From: Natrinema gelatinilyticum | GTDB lineage: Archaea > Halobacteriota > Halobacteria > Halobacteriales > Natrialbaceae | DNA: 64,000 bases | Reading direction: 5' to 3' | Assembly (NCBI RefSeq): GCF_024266705.1 | Contig: NZ_CP100756.1 | Location: 1,798,001-1,862,000, forward strand | Part shown: positions 1 to 8,868 of the stretch, piece by piece | How positions within the stretch are numbered: the stretch's first letter is position 1 | How the letters are laid out: each line of letters begins with the position of its first letter | Program-made: the position numbers and the translations under genes | Notes under the pieces: generated by a model | The model's database searches: none | What the model was told of the DNA's origin: nothing | The model's input: only the letters and a program-made list of their open reading frames with translations

Positions 1-303
1 AAATCTATGAGTATCTCTGCTAATCACTATAGATGAACGACTGTTCTGGCAATGGGCCGACTCGAGAGACGTGGTGAGCCGACTCGAGAGACACACGTTG
101 AGTTGAGGCCCGTGTGGATCTCCGTGAACCGGATTCTGTCGGCGCGCAATCCGAGAGAACTGACTCGAAACGGTACTTCACCATCTTCTACTTTTCGGAG
201 ATTTGTTGAACGACGCGATAACTATATGTACGAACGGAGCACTGAAAGAGTATTCACTGGGCGATTCAAAAAGCCTATAGTCTAGTCTGGAGTTGCTCTA
301 ACG
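1..303. other. non-coding leader region before the histidine kinase
   Basis: I see no convincing gene. The only structure is a 15-bp direct repeat (gccgactcgagagac) at 56-70 and 78-92. An AT-rich stretch just before 300 (aaaaagcctatagtc) may hold the promoter of the kinase that starts at 304. Confidence 0.5.
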
Positions 304-1491
304 ATGCGCCCCTGGGACCGCTTCGCCGCCGTCATTAGCGGGAGGCACGTGGTTATAGCTCTCGGTGGGCTGTACCTCATCCTCGCTACCGGCTGGATTA
401 TCATGCCGACTTCTCCAAACTTTACCCTCTCGAATACGCTCATCGTCACCAGCTTTATCGCTGGGTCTGGTTTCCTCCTCCTCGTGGGTGGATATCGATT
501 GCCCCGCACCGACATCCACTCGAGATACTACTCTACTATTGCAGGCTGGTGCTTCGTCGGAATCGGGGCGATGCTGGCCATTCTCGCACTCTATAACTTC
601 CAGCCAGGACCGGGTCTCTCTAACCCAATCCGGTCCGTGGCTATACTCACAGGGTTCAGTTCCGTCGCTGGATACGGTGTTGGGACGTACGCTGCGCAAG
701 CGAAAACGAGCGCCTACCGACTCGAACGGCAAAATCAACTGCTGCAACGAACGCAAAGACAACTCGAAGAATCGAACGAACGTCTCGAACAGTTCGCATA
801 TGCCGCATCTCACGACCTGCAAGAGCCGCTCCGAATGGTATCGAGTTACCTGCAACTCATCGAGCGTCGATACGGTGACGAACTCGACGAAGACGGCGAA
901 GAGTTCCTCGAGTACGCGGTCGACGGCTCGGAACGAATGCAAGAGATGATACAGGGGCTGCTCGAGTATTCACGCGTAGACACGCAGGGAAAATCGTTCG
1001 AACCCGTCGATCTCGACGAGGTGCTCGCTACCACGTGCAAGGATCTCGAACTACAAATCGACGAGACCGACGCTACGATCGAAGTCGACGAATTACCGCG
1101 TGTCGAAGGCGATGAGGGGCAATTATACCAGCTCTTTCAGAACCTCCTTTCGAATTCGATCGAGTACAGCGGCGACAGGTCGCCACGGATCGACGTTTCC
1201 GCTACACGTGATACTGGGGAATGGATCATCTCGGTTCGCGATAACGGCATCGGAATCGACCCTGAGAACCAGGACCGAGTCTTCGAGGTGTTCCAGCGAC
1301 TCCACAGCCGCGAGGAGCACGAGGGGACAGGAATCGGACTCGCGCTCTGCAAACGGATTGTTGAACGACATGGCGGCGAGATTCAGATCAATTCCACCCC
1401 TGGAGAGGGGACGACATTCACGTTTTCGTTACCAGCTGTGGCACCGGAAACGGATATCCGTTCTCCGTATAACAACTCGGTATCTCCCTGA
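304..1491 (+). CDS. membrane sensor histidine kinase
   Basis: 395-residue two-component kinase. Residues about 15-130 hold four hydrophobic segments (a small membrane sensor with no obvious PAS/GAF domain), followed by a short coiled coil (QLEESNERLEQ). The HisKA H-box is ASHDLQEPLRMV with the phospho-accepting His near residue 170. The HATPase domain follows, with N-box FQNLLSNSIEYS, G1 DNGIGIDPENQDRVF and G2 GTGIGLALCKRI, so all catalytic motifs look intact. The ligand is not readable. No response regulator is adjacent, as is common for haloarchaeal orphan kinases. The next gene is a transposon 200 bp downstream. Confidence 0.92.
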   Translation: MRPWDRFAAVISGRHVVIALGGLYLILATGWIIMPTSPNFTLSNTLIVTSFIAGSGFLLLVGGYRLPRTDIHSRYYSTIAGWCFVGIGAMLAILALYNFQPGPGLSNPIRSVAILTGFSSVAGYGVGTYAAQAKTSAYRLERQNQLLQRTQRQLEESNERLEQFAYAASHDLQEPLRMVSSYLQLIERRYGDELDEDGEEFLEYAVDGSERMQEMIQGLLEYSRVDTQGKSFEPVDLDEVLATTCKDLELQIDETDATIEVDELPRVEGDEGQLYQLFQNLLSNSIEYSGDRSPRIDVSATRDTGEWIISVRDNGIGIDPENQDRVFEVFQRLHSREEHEGTGIGLALCKRIVERHGGEIQINSTPGEGTTFTFSLPAVAPETDIRSPYNNSVSP

Positions 1492-1558
1492 ACAGGCTGC
1501 GTGAAGAGCCTCATAACCGATCGTATGCCTGTTTCGTAGCTTCGATTATACGAAATCA

Positions 1559-3071
1559 AGGAGAATACCTGCGTCTTTAGGCGCAGGATGAATCCGACAC
1601 TATCCTATACTACCCACCGTTCGATGGCATGGCTGGATATTCCACGCCCTAATCTAAACATTTACAACACAACACTCCATAACCAGTTATGAAGGCGTTT
1701 CACGAATGCATATCCACCGCACTTACCGAGCGAAGATTCGTAACCACTCACAAGTGGAACGGATGTTCGACCTGCACGGATGGAGTGCATCGAAGCTGTG
1801 GAACGTTGCGAACTACCACTCTCGTCAAGTGTGGGATGATACGGGCGAGATTCCCGACGATTCGGACTTGAAAAGCGAGTTGAAAGGCCACACAACTTAC
1901 AAAGGGCTTCATTCTCAGTCCAGTCAGCGCGTTCTGGAGGAACTCGCTGAAGCCTTCAATTCGTGGTACAGCAAACGCAAGAACGACTCTCGTGCGAATC
2001 CGCCCGGCTACCGCAAGAAAAACTACTACGACAACGACGGCAACCGTGTCCACGAAGAACACCCGCGCTCAACCGTAACGTGGAAGCAGAAGGGCATCCG
2101 TCACGACACCAAGCACAACCGAGTTCGACTCTCGAAAGGTGCGAATCACAAAGACCACCCGAGAGACTGGGACTACATCCTCGTTGAATACGAGACTCGT
2201 CCCGAAGTCACAGTTGAAAACCTGCAACAAGTCAGAGCCGTCTACAACAAGTCGAAGGAGCGATGGGAACTTCACCTCGTCTGCAAGCACGAAGTCGAAA
2301 CACCCGCCGCTCCCGGTACCGAGACAGCAGGCGTCGATCTCGGCATCTGCAACTTTGCCGCCGTCGCGTACAGCACCGAGGATGCCGACTTGTACCCCGG
2401 TAATCGCCTCAAACAGGACGGCTACTACTTCCCGAAAGAAATCGCCACATGCGACGACTCGGGAGGTACTGAGGCCACACGATTCCACCACCAGTGGGCG
2501 GAACGCCGAACCCACTTCTTTCACAGTCTCGCGAAACACATCGTCGAACGGTGTGTCGAGAAAGAAGTCGGGCGTATCAACGTCGGGAAACTCACTGGTG
2601 TCCGAGAGGACGGGAACGGCGAGTCGAAGAACTGGGGCAAGCACGGGAACCTCGACCTGCACGGGTGGGCGTTCGACCGCTTCACCACCATCCTCACGTA
2701 CAAGGCGAAATTCGAGGGGATCGAAGTCGGAGAAGTGTCTGAGCGCGACACGAGCAAGACGTGTTGCGTCTGCGGTAGAGAGGACGACGACCAGCGTGTT
2801 GAGCGTGGTCTCTATGTCTGCGAAGCGTGTGATGCGGCGTTCAACGCTGACGTGAATGGGGCGGAGAACATCCGTCTCGATCTGAATCAAAGTAACTCCG
2901 AGTCGTCGGCCAATTTGGACGAGGATAGGAGTACCGGCTGGTTGGCACAGCCCGGAGTCTACCTTCATGACTTGTCCCACGGATTCTCACCGAGGGAACA
3001 AGTGGTGGACTGCAAACCCTAATATCCCACCGCTCGGGATTCCTCCGGCTTAAGCCGGAGGAGGATGTCAA
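1559..3071 (+). mobile_element. IS200/IS605-type element carrying tnpB only (IS1341-like)
   Basis: About 1.5 kb. The left end has an imperfect hairpin at 1568-1587 (CCTGCG / CGCAGG stem). The right end has a perfect 22-bp palindrome at 3041-3062, followed by gaggatgtcaa. The same two ends, with compensatory stem changes, occur at 6061 and 6565 around a tnpB-less copy, which fixes the boundaries. There is no Y1 transposase (tnpA) here, so mobility would need one in trans. IS605-type elements have no inverted repeats or target duplication, and none is seen. Confidence 0.85.
1706..3022 (+). CDS. tnpB: TnpB-type RNA-guided nuclease of an IS1341-like element
   Basis: 438 residues, normal TnpB length. 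An N-terminal helix-turn-helix-like region (HGWSASKLWNVANYHSR) precedes the RuvC parts: RuvC-I GVDLGICNFAAVA, a RuvC-II region INVGKLTGVRED, a zinc ribbon with CCVCG and CEACD pairs, and RuvC-III AFNADVNGAEN. The family is known to encode RNA-guided DNA nucleases whose guide RNA comes from the 3' end of the gene and element. The usual RuvC-II glutamate position appears as Gly here, with a Glu a few residues on (GVRE); rearranged catalytic sites exist in TnpB, so activity is uncertain. The start at 1706 lies soon after the left end; an upstream start in this frame is not visible. Confidence 0.93.
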   Translation: MHIHRTYRAKIRNHSQVERMFDLHGWSASKLWNVANYHSRQVWDDTGEIPDDSDLKSELKGHTTYKGLHSQSSQRVLEELAEAFNSWYSKRKNDSRANPPGYRKKNYYDNDGNRVHEEHPRSTVTWKQKGIRHDTKHNRVRLSKGANHKDHPRDWDYILVEYETRPEVTVENLQQVRAVYNKSKERWELHLVCKHEVETPAAPGTETAGVDLGICNFAAVAYSTEDADLYPGNRLKQDGYYFPKEIATCDDSGGTEATRFHHQWAERRTHFFHSLAKHIVERCVEKEVGRINVGKLTGVREDGNGESKNWGKHGNLDLHGWAFDRFTTILTYKAKFEGIEVGEVSERDTSKTCCVCGREDDDQRVERGLYVCEACDAAFNADVNGAENIRLDLNQSNSESSANLDEDRSTGWLAQPGVYLHDLSHGFSPREQVVDCKP

Positions 3072-3076
3072 TTTGG

Positions 3077-3262
3077 ATGCCTATAGAATTGGGAATTAGG
3101 CTTATCCGCAGTCGATTACCAGACGCAGACACGGTGAATGCTTGCTGCCCAGAATGTGACAGTGGACTCGGGGAACTGATCGAGAAATATACTGTAGAAG
3201 GGGCTGCGAAAGCGGACTTCCAATGTAGACGTTGCGAACACGAATGGTCGATTTCGTTGTGA
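3077..3262 (+). CDS. small zinc-ribbon protein, possibly 5'-truncated by the IS
   Basis: Short protein (61 residues from 3077) with two cysteine pairs, CCPEC and CRRC, about 30 residues apart: a zinc ribbon. The alternative ATG at 3065 lies inside the right end of the adjacent IS element, so the natural 5' end may have been replaced when the element inserted. Function is not recognised. It ends about 30 bp before the IS5-type element. Confidence 0.5.
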   Translation: MPIELGIRLIRSRLPDADTVNACCPECDSGLGELIEKYTVEGAAKADFQCRRCEHEWSISL

Positions 3263-3290
3263 TCGGTAGCCGGAATCCCCTTTTTTTGTT

Positions 3291-4259
3291 TTACTGTTTT
3301 GAGCGGCTCTATTGAATCCGCAGAGGGCGACGGGATTCATTGTTTGACGGCTTGTTCGACGTTATAGACTGCGGCTACGAGAGTGATTTCACGGAACTGG
3401 CGATACCATGCACGCGCTCGGACGGCGGAGCCGTACGAGCGCTTGATCACCGAGTTCACGGTTTCACAGATTGAGCGCTGGTTGTAGAGTTCATCCTCTA
3501 TCCGCGCATTGTGCGCGTGATCGTAGGGTGCGGGTGCGAAGACGCGATGTTTGATCAGTGGTCTTACTTCTTCAGCACGAAGCTCTTCGCGGAAGCTCAT
3601 GTCGTCGTAGCCTTTGTCAGCGGCGAGGCTGAGCAGGTCGCCGGCGTTGCGCCGGGCGACCTGCGGCCCGATGTTGGTTCCGTTAGGCCACTTCGTGCTG
3701 CAGTGAACGTCGATAACCGCGCCCTGCGCGGTATCGACGAGAAACGTCGCTTGTATCGTCCGTACGTCTCGGTCACACCGTGAGATAGTGGGTTGATGCC
3801 TGTCGACGGTCGAAGTACGTGGCATCAATGGCGGCGTGACCAGACTGCTTGAGCAGCTCCGACAAAAGTCGGAGCAGCTCTCGCCAAATCTGCATCGGCG
3901 CTCGGTCAAACGACTTGCAGAGCGCGGATGGGCCGGGGAACTCGCCGCGCTCGAGATTGAGCGCGGCTCGTACCCGCTCCATCTCTTCGGCCCAATCGAG
4001 GACTTCTTCAAGCGTTGCTTCCATGTGAAGCCGAAGAAAATGCAGGACAGCGTGCTTCCAGCCGGCAACTCCGTTGCCGGCAGGATGGCTGATCTGCATC
4101 AGCGCTGCATCAGTAAGTTTTCGTGCGATCGACACAGCCTGTTTAACGAAGCGGAAGAGAGTCTTTTGCACAAAGCTTCCTCTTCCGCTTCAATTCAATC
4201 ATTCTGACGACTTACCCTGACGCCGTCAGTGGATTCAATAGAACCGTTTTGAGCAGTAA
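3291..4259 (-). mobile_element. IS5-family-like insertion sequence, degenerate
   Basis: A 969-bp element bounded by imperfect 29-bp inverted repeats at 3291-3319 and 4231-4259 (about 23 of 29 positions match; both end in tctattgaatcc inward). It encodes one transposase on the minus strand broken by a frameshift. No clear target-site duplication is seen, so the insertion is old or was rearranged. Confidence 0.75.
3337..4171 (-). pseudogene. IS5-type DDE transposase, frameshifted
   Basis: The N-terminal part reads from 4171 to about 3780 (HFLRLHMEATLEEVLDWAEE, then AAIDATYFDRRQAS with the first Asp). The C-terminal part is in another frame from about 3790 to 3337 (LSLAADKGYDDMSFREELR with the second Asp, SICETVNSVIKRSYGSAVRA with the Glu). 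The junction lies around 3775-3795, where a one-base-type indel separates THYL from SRCDRDVRTIQ. A restored protein would be about 277 residues, right for a short haloarchaeal IS5-group enzyme. Inactive as it stands unless programmed frameshifting occurs; no slippery heptamer was noticed. Confidence 0.85.
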
Positions 4260-5024
4260 GTGGGCCTAGATCACCCCGGTTTCTCGGAGTACTCGGAGCA
4301 CGTCTATCGGACGCCAACGTGTTCGCGGTTTTTTCGGATTGCCCGGGACTGAACTGATGCTGATTCAACTGTCCTGACTCAGTATCCCCCGACGCGCAGT
4401 TTTCCTGGCGACGGAAGCCCTGACGGTCAACGAGTACGACAGCACGGCCTGAGGAAAGAACGTGAGTAGGTCGACACTCTCAAACACGTAGTGTGCCAGG
4501 AGGACGTGCGCCGTAAACGTACCGCGCTCGAGGAGAGTACGAATAGAGGATCCCTGCTACGCGAGCCATCGGAGCGCTCGCTGTAGCTACTCGAGTAAAT
4601 CGCCACGATCACGAACAACTACGTACAAAGACTGGGGTCGTTCGTGATTTACTCGGCAGAACCAGTGTGTTGTGCATGACACCAGGAAAATGAGCAGCCA
4701 CCAACGATTTCGTGATGTCAAGTAGCGCTGTCCGTCTCTTCAGTCGCTGGTTCGTTCTCTTGGCGTTCCTGTTGTGGTTCGAGGGGGTGGCTATCGGTTC
4801 GGATTGGTTCACGAGCGTACTGTGACCTCCTTGTGGCGCTGTTTCGACATCTCCACAGACAATTTATTGCAGTTCCCCGAGTAAGTTCAGGCGGCGTTGC
4901 TTGTGTATTTCCACGTCCTTCGGTAGCTCATCCTCGATTTTGGTCCGAACTCGAGAGTCACCGCCTGCCGTTCGAGAGTATCGGCGCCGCAAGAGATATA
5001 CGCGGCTTTGTCCTCCGCTACGGC
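4260..5024. other. 765-bp gap with gene debris
   Basis: No gene I can support. A minus-strand open stretch around 4382-4560 reads like protein (ERGTFTAHVLLAHYVFESVD) but has no start, and a plus-strand 36-codon hydrophobic ORF (4715-4825) has no other support. Both look like remnants of decayed genes next to the IS5-type element. Confidence 0.4.
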
Positions 5025-5420
5025 ATGAAGAAGAGCGACTCGGAGAACGACGAGTCTCCCTCCACGCTCATCGACGCGAAGATCGAGGAGCTGTCCGACT
5101 GGCGGGGTGAGACGCTTTCCCGGATGCGTGCCCTCATCAAGGAGGCCGACCCTGGTGTAGTCGAGGAGTGGAAGTGGAGTGGTCCGGCATGGTCCCACGA
5201 CGGATTGATCTGCACCGGCGAGACCTACAAGAACAAGGTGAAACTAACCTTCGCCAAGGGCGCTTCTCTCGAGGACCCAGCGGGCCTCTTCAACGCCAGT
5301 CTCGACGGCAACACCAGGCGCGCCATTGACATCCACGAGGGAGACGAGATCGACGAGCAGGCCTTCAAGTCCCTCATCCGCGCCGCAGTGGCCCTGAACG
5401 AGTCTGAGATCCGCGACTGA
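5025..5420 (+). CDS. DUF1801 (YdhG/iron-chaperone-like fold) domain protein
   Basis: 131 residues starting at MKKSDSENDE; the ORF is open further upstream but that part is not protein-like. The pattern IDAKIEELSDWRGETLSRMR, then EEWKWSGPAWSHDGLICTGE and NKVKLTFAKGASLEDPAGLF, is typical of the DUF1801 family, small cytosolic proteins with a frataxin-like/YdhG fold. It probably binds a small ligand; no function is established. It stands alone between mobile-element debris. Confidence 0.8.
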   Translation: MKKSDSENDESPSTLIDAKIEELSDWRGETLSRMRALIKEADPGVVEEWKWSGPAWSHDGLICTGETYKNKVKLTFAKGASLEDPAGLFNASLDGNTRRAIDIHEGDEIDEQAFKSLIRAAVALNESEIRD

Positions 5421-5594
5421 CGCACCCTACACATAGCGAAATCGGCCAAACCTACTGAGCGCCTGCCAAGACGACCTTGCTACATACTGGCGGTGGGTCT
5501 GTCAGTCTGTTCCACAGTGATCATGATGCATTCACGCCGGAGGTCCATCGTGAGCTACTGGAGTTTGCTACCCACCCACCGACGCGACCGCACA

Positions 5595-5976
5595 CTAAAC
5601 CGAAGAGTGGAGCGATACACAAAACCAGCCCCCAGCGAAGACAAAGAATACGACTCCGGGTAGCGGCAATGCCGCTGCCGTGCCACTAACTGTAGCGCTG
5701 ACCACTGTCACGACAAACGTAAGCACCCCGTCGACACCACCAACGAGACTAGCAGGAAGTCCGGCAGCACTCGGGTCTGTCGAGCGGAGTGCGGCGATGC
5801 CTCCTGCGATGAACCCGCCGAAAATCATGATGCCGCCACCGATTGTCGCCTTGGAGTTCGGCAGTCAGTTTACAACAGCGGCGACGGGCAAGCGAGGCGA
5901 GCGTGCCGACGAGCGCGAATCGCCATGCTATCGGAAGGGTGTGAGCGCGCAGCGGTAATGCGACCATCCGTCTCAT
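5595..5976 (-). pseudogene. DUF5518-like membrane protein, two inactivating mutations
   Basis: The N-terminus reads MRRMVALPLR...IAWRFALVGTLASLA from 5976. A one-base shift near 5885-5895 moves the reading to AAVVN, then a TGA at 5865-5867 (where a Trp codon is likely) interrupts LPNSKATIGGGIMIFGGFIA, and the rest (membrane helices GVLTFVVTVVSATVSG and VVFFVFAGGWFC) runs to 5595. So the gene carries both a frameshift and a nonsense codon. The repaired product would be a roughly 127-residue protein with three or four helices. Assignment to DUF5518 is from memory and less sure than the breakage. Confidence 0.6.
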
Positions 5977-6060
5977 CGAGTTGATTGGCGGACAGTACGG
6001 AGTTTCTGGAAGGTCGAACGGTGACGATTCAACGGCCAATCAAAGTGTTATAGAGATGTG

Positions 6061-6565
6061 AGGAGAATACCCGCGCGTTTAGGCGCGGGATGAATCCGAC
6101 AACTCTGACGGAATCCACATTTCGATGACCAGTCCGATATTTCTTTCCCATACATTGAAGTGGGAAGTAATCCTATGATGGCGCAGGAATCAGGCAGGGA
6201 ATAGAGTGATTCCCGCCAGTCCGACGATGGCGGCCTGGCCGCCCCAAGCAATCAGACAATAATCGGAACCAGTCGATGACCGCCCACCCCTCACAGGGGT
6301 GACGCGGAGTCGACTGCTGGAAGCACCACGGAACGTAACTCCGAGTCTGTCGAAGCCCACTCGAGCCTCGCCGGGCACAAACAACCACGAGGGTCGAACG
6401 CGGTCGAGGATAGGAGTACCGGGGGCTTGGCACTCCCAGCAGTCCCACCCGCTACAGTTCGTGACCCCCGCACGGATCTGCACCGTGTTGAGGGTCGGTG
6501 GAACTGCACACCTGAAATCTCCAACGCTCAGGATTCCTCCGCGTGAACGCGGAGGAGGATGTCAA
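6061..6565 (+). mobile_element. non-autonomous tnpB-less derivative of the IS1341-like element
   Basis: It has the same ends as the element at 1559-3071: left gagaatacccgcgc with a hairpin at 6070-6089, right palindrome at 6535-6556 then ggatgtcaa. Stem sequences differ from the full copy but the pairing is kept. An internal block at 6405-6420 (gaggataggagtacc) matches the 3' end of tnpB and its flank, so about 160 bp of the tnpB tail plus the right end, the part that gives rise to the guide RNA in this family, is retained. No transposase remains. Confidence 0.72.
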
Positions 6566-6841
6566 ACGCGCTGTATTCACACGGCTTCTGAAACCTATCA
6601 CCGATTGAGGGTTTCAACAGGGCCACTACGAACCACCATACTGCTAAGAGCCACGAACGCACTTCTCGAGTTCGAGCGACCGACTGAACAGTAAATCAAC
6701 GATCGCATGGCCGACCTCACTACCGAGGGGATCCTATTCGAGACCACCTGACCAGGGACGACACTCAAAGACCGCGTGAACTCGAGTAGGTGTCGAAATA
6801 TTGTTCAAGCATCTCGACATGGAGTTCGACGAATCGTAGGC

Positions 6842-7360
6842 TTACAGATTGGTGACCGTCGTCTCAATCTCGTAATCGGCAACTCGAGATGGATCGTTCC
6901 CCTGAAACGTTGCGTCGAACTCCCAAACCTGATCTGCTGCAAGATTATTTGTAAAATCGATACCTTCATCGAGCTGCGTTCCATCAGAATTAAGGAAGTA
7001 GACGGAAACAGTGACAGAACCTAATTCCTCCCCCGAAATATTTTTGAGTTTTCCACGCACTCCACCACTGTAATCCTCCTCATACCACTCGTGGTTCTGG
7101 AGTTCGACGAAATCACCGCCGTTCCCACCGCTACCATTTCCGTCTCCGCTGCTGTTGCTCGAGTTCGAGTCGTCCGTGTCGCCCGACTCCGGGTCAGACG
7201 TGTTCTCGTTCGAGTCGATCGTGACGCTCGATTCCTGGTCAGACGTGTTCGAGTCCGAGTCGTCCGTGTCGTCTGGCTCCTGGTCAGACGTCTCTGTTTC
7301 GGCGCATCCTGCGACCGACACCAACGCTGCTCCACTAATCAGTATCTTCCTTCGTTTCAT
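6842..7360 (-). CDS. haloarchaeal lipoprotein with FxLYD-like domain
   Basis: 172 residues. A signal peptide MKRRKILISGAALVSVAGC ends in a lipobox (VAGC) for lipid attachment outside the cell. Residues about 22-85 are a Ser/Asp/Thr/Asn-rich low-complexity linker built from repeats of DDSDSNTSDQES type. The C-terminal 85 residues form a beta domain (NHEWYEEDYSGGVRGKLKN, VTVSVYFLNSDG) resembling FxLYD-type domains of extracellular archaeal proteins. The role is unknown. The linker DNA is a run of imperfect gagtcgtccgtgtcg repeats likely to be length-variable. Confidence 0.8.
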   Translation of the reverse strand: MKRRKILISGAALVSVAGCAETETSDQEPDDTDDSDSNTSDQESSVTIDSNENTSDPESGDTDDSNSSNSSGDGNGSGGNGGDFVELQNHEWYEEDYSGGVRGKLKNISGEELGSVTVSVYFLNSDGTQLDEGIDFTNNLAADQVWEFDATFQGNDPSRVADYEIETTVTNL

Positions 7361-7769
7361 ATTAGGTTATTGCCAAAAGCAATCAAAAGAGTGTCGATTC
7401 CATTCATACAACTGGCAGTTCACTATTGTCGTATTCAGCCGTGGTTTCACAATCCGACCTAACGATCCGTATCTCGGCACACCTGCTGGTCGCCTCTGCT
7501 ATGTGGGACTGGATCGAATAACCCTGTATTGCCAATACAAACCCTGTTCGAGCGGGCAAAATCGGGCTCCTCAAGAGCGAAAGCGACAGTAGATCTCGTT
7601 CGAAATGGCCTCGTGAACATCCTCAAGCTACGGTAGTTTCTCCGTCCGTGATGGCCGTAACTTAGTGATTCAATCGAAACGTCGGTATTCAGTTCCACGC
7701 CGACACGATTCCATATGTCGTCATTGAGCAACTTATTAATACCCGACGTTCCTCTGTCGGTGTGAATTT
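7361..7769. other. 409-bp intergenic region with mscS promoter
   Basis: No supportable gene. A 32-codon fragment around 7545-7640 (LFERAKSGSSRAKATVDLVR) may be debris. Just before mscS a TATA-like TTATTAATACC near 7731-7742 and a short inverted repeat (ccgac...gtcgg, about 7743-7759) are the plausible promoter. Confidence 0.45.
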
Positions 7770-8678
7770 ATGATACCGCTGCAATCATGGGCCTCTCTTG
7801 ATCCACAACAGTACATTCCACCACTCGTCAGTGCAGTCACGACGGTCGTGTTGTTCGTCGTCGTATTCGCGGTTCTTTACCTGTTCGGGAAATACTTTGT
7901 GACCCGAGCAGTCGAACGCGCCCTTACGCACCGTAATTTCGACGAGACGCTCGTCGGTTTGGCAGTGAGCACGACGGGCGTTACCATCGTTGTCGTGGCG
8001 GTCGCGCTGGCCGCGACGGTCGCCGGCTTTGGCATCGTCCTCTCGGCGTTCGCGACCTTCGCCGGTGCGCTCGCGCTGGCCGTCGGCTTCGCCGCTCAGG
8101 ACCTCATCGCCAACTTCGTCGCCGGCGTGTTCATCATTCAGGACGAACCGTTCACGGTTGGCGACTGGATCGAGTGGAACGGCAACGAAGGTGTGGTTCG
8201 CGAGATACAGCTTCGGGTAACGAAGTTGGACACGTTCGACAATGAGCAGATCACCGTCCCGAACAGCGACCTCGCCAACGCGGCAGTGATCAACAACGTG
8301 GCGAACGACACGCGTCGAGTGTCCGTCGGCTTCGGGATTGGCTACGAGGACGACATCGAACGGGCACGGGACGCCATCATCGATGAAGGATCGCGTATCG
8401 ACGGGGTCCTCGGCGAACCCGCACCGACAGCTCCTGTTACATCGCTTGGTGACTCGGCGGTCGTCCTCGACGGTCGGCTCTGGATCGAGCCGAACGAGAG
8501 CAGCTACGGCGCGATCCGTGCCGAGTTCGTCGAGGCGGTCAAGGAACGCTTCGACGCCGAGGGAATCGACATGCCATATCCCAACACCGAACTGTCTGGC
8601 GGCGTCAAAGTCGCGAACATCGGAGGCGACGAAGGAGTCACGAAAATCGGAGGCAGCGAAGGAGCCACCGGCGACTGA
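7770..8678 (+). CDS. mscS: MscS-family mechanosensitive ion channel
   Basis: 302 residues. Three N-terminal membrane helices are followed by the pore helix and beta domain signature GALALAVGFAAQDLIANFVAG, then FTVGDWIEWNGNEGVVREIQ, TFDNEQITVPNSDLANAAV and the C-terminal alpha/beta part. This is the compact MscS layout used to release solutes on hypo-osmotic shock, which is relevant to a halophile. The C-terminal end carries a short tandem peptide repeat (GGDEGVTKIGGSEGATG). Monocistronic. Confidence 0.93.
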   Translation: MIPLQSWASLDPQQYIPPLVSAVTTVVLFVVVFAVLYLFGKYFVTRAVERALTHRNFDETLVGLAVSTTGVTIVVVAVALAATVAGFGIVLSAFATFAGALALAVGFAAQDLIANFVAGVFIIQDEPFTVGDWIEWNGNEGVVREIQLRVTKLDTFDNEQITVPNSDLANAAVINNVANDTRRVSVGFGIGYEDDIERARDAIIDEGSRIDGVLGEPAPTAPVTSLGDSAVVLDGRLWIEPNESSYGAIRAEFVEAVKERFDAEGIDMPYPNTELSGGVKVANIGGDEGVTKIGGSEGATGD

Positions 8679-8868
8679 ACGCGAGTGTCTCGGTTGATGT
8701 CTGCCCGGATGACATCCCTCTCATCCGGCCCTTTCGAACAGGAAGTATGTTCAGTCCTGTGATACTGCTATATTGATATTCTGTCGTTCGATAGTGATAG
8801 AAAGGCCGTTGGTGAACGAATTCAGGTGAGTGATGAATTCAGTCATCCCGTTTGCCTTGACTGAGACA

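Noticed and set aside
2069..2980. 303-codon frame antisense to tnpB
   Set aside because: No domain, no start signal; tnpB motifs on the plus strand explain the region.
4715..4825. 36-codon hydrophobic ORF (SSAVRLFSRWFVLLAFLLWF)
   Set aside because: Could be a tiny membrane peptide, but there is no promoter, partner or family to support it.
7459..7731. 90-codon minus-strand ORF between the lipoprotein and mscS
   Set aside because: Runs into the mscS promoter, no domain; probably chance or old transposon debris.
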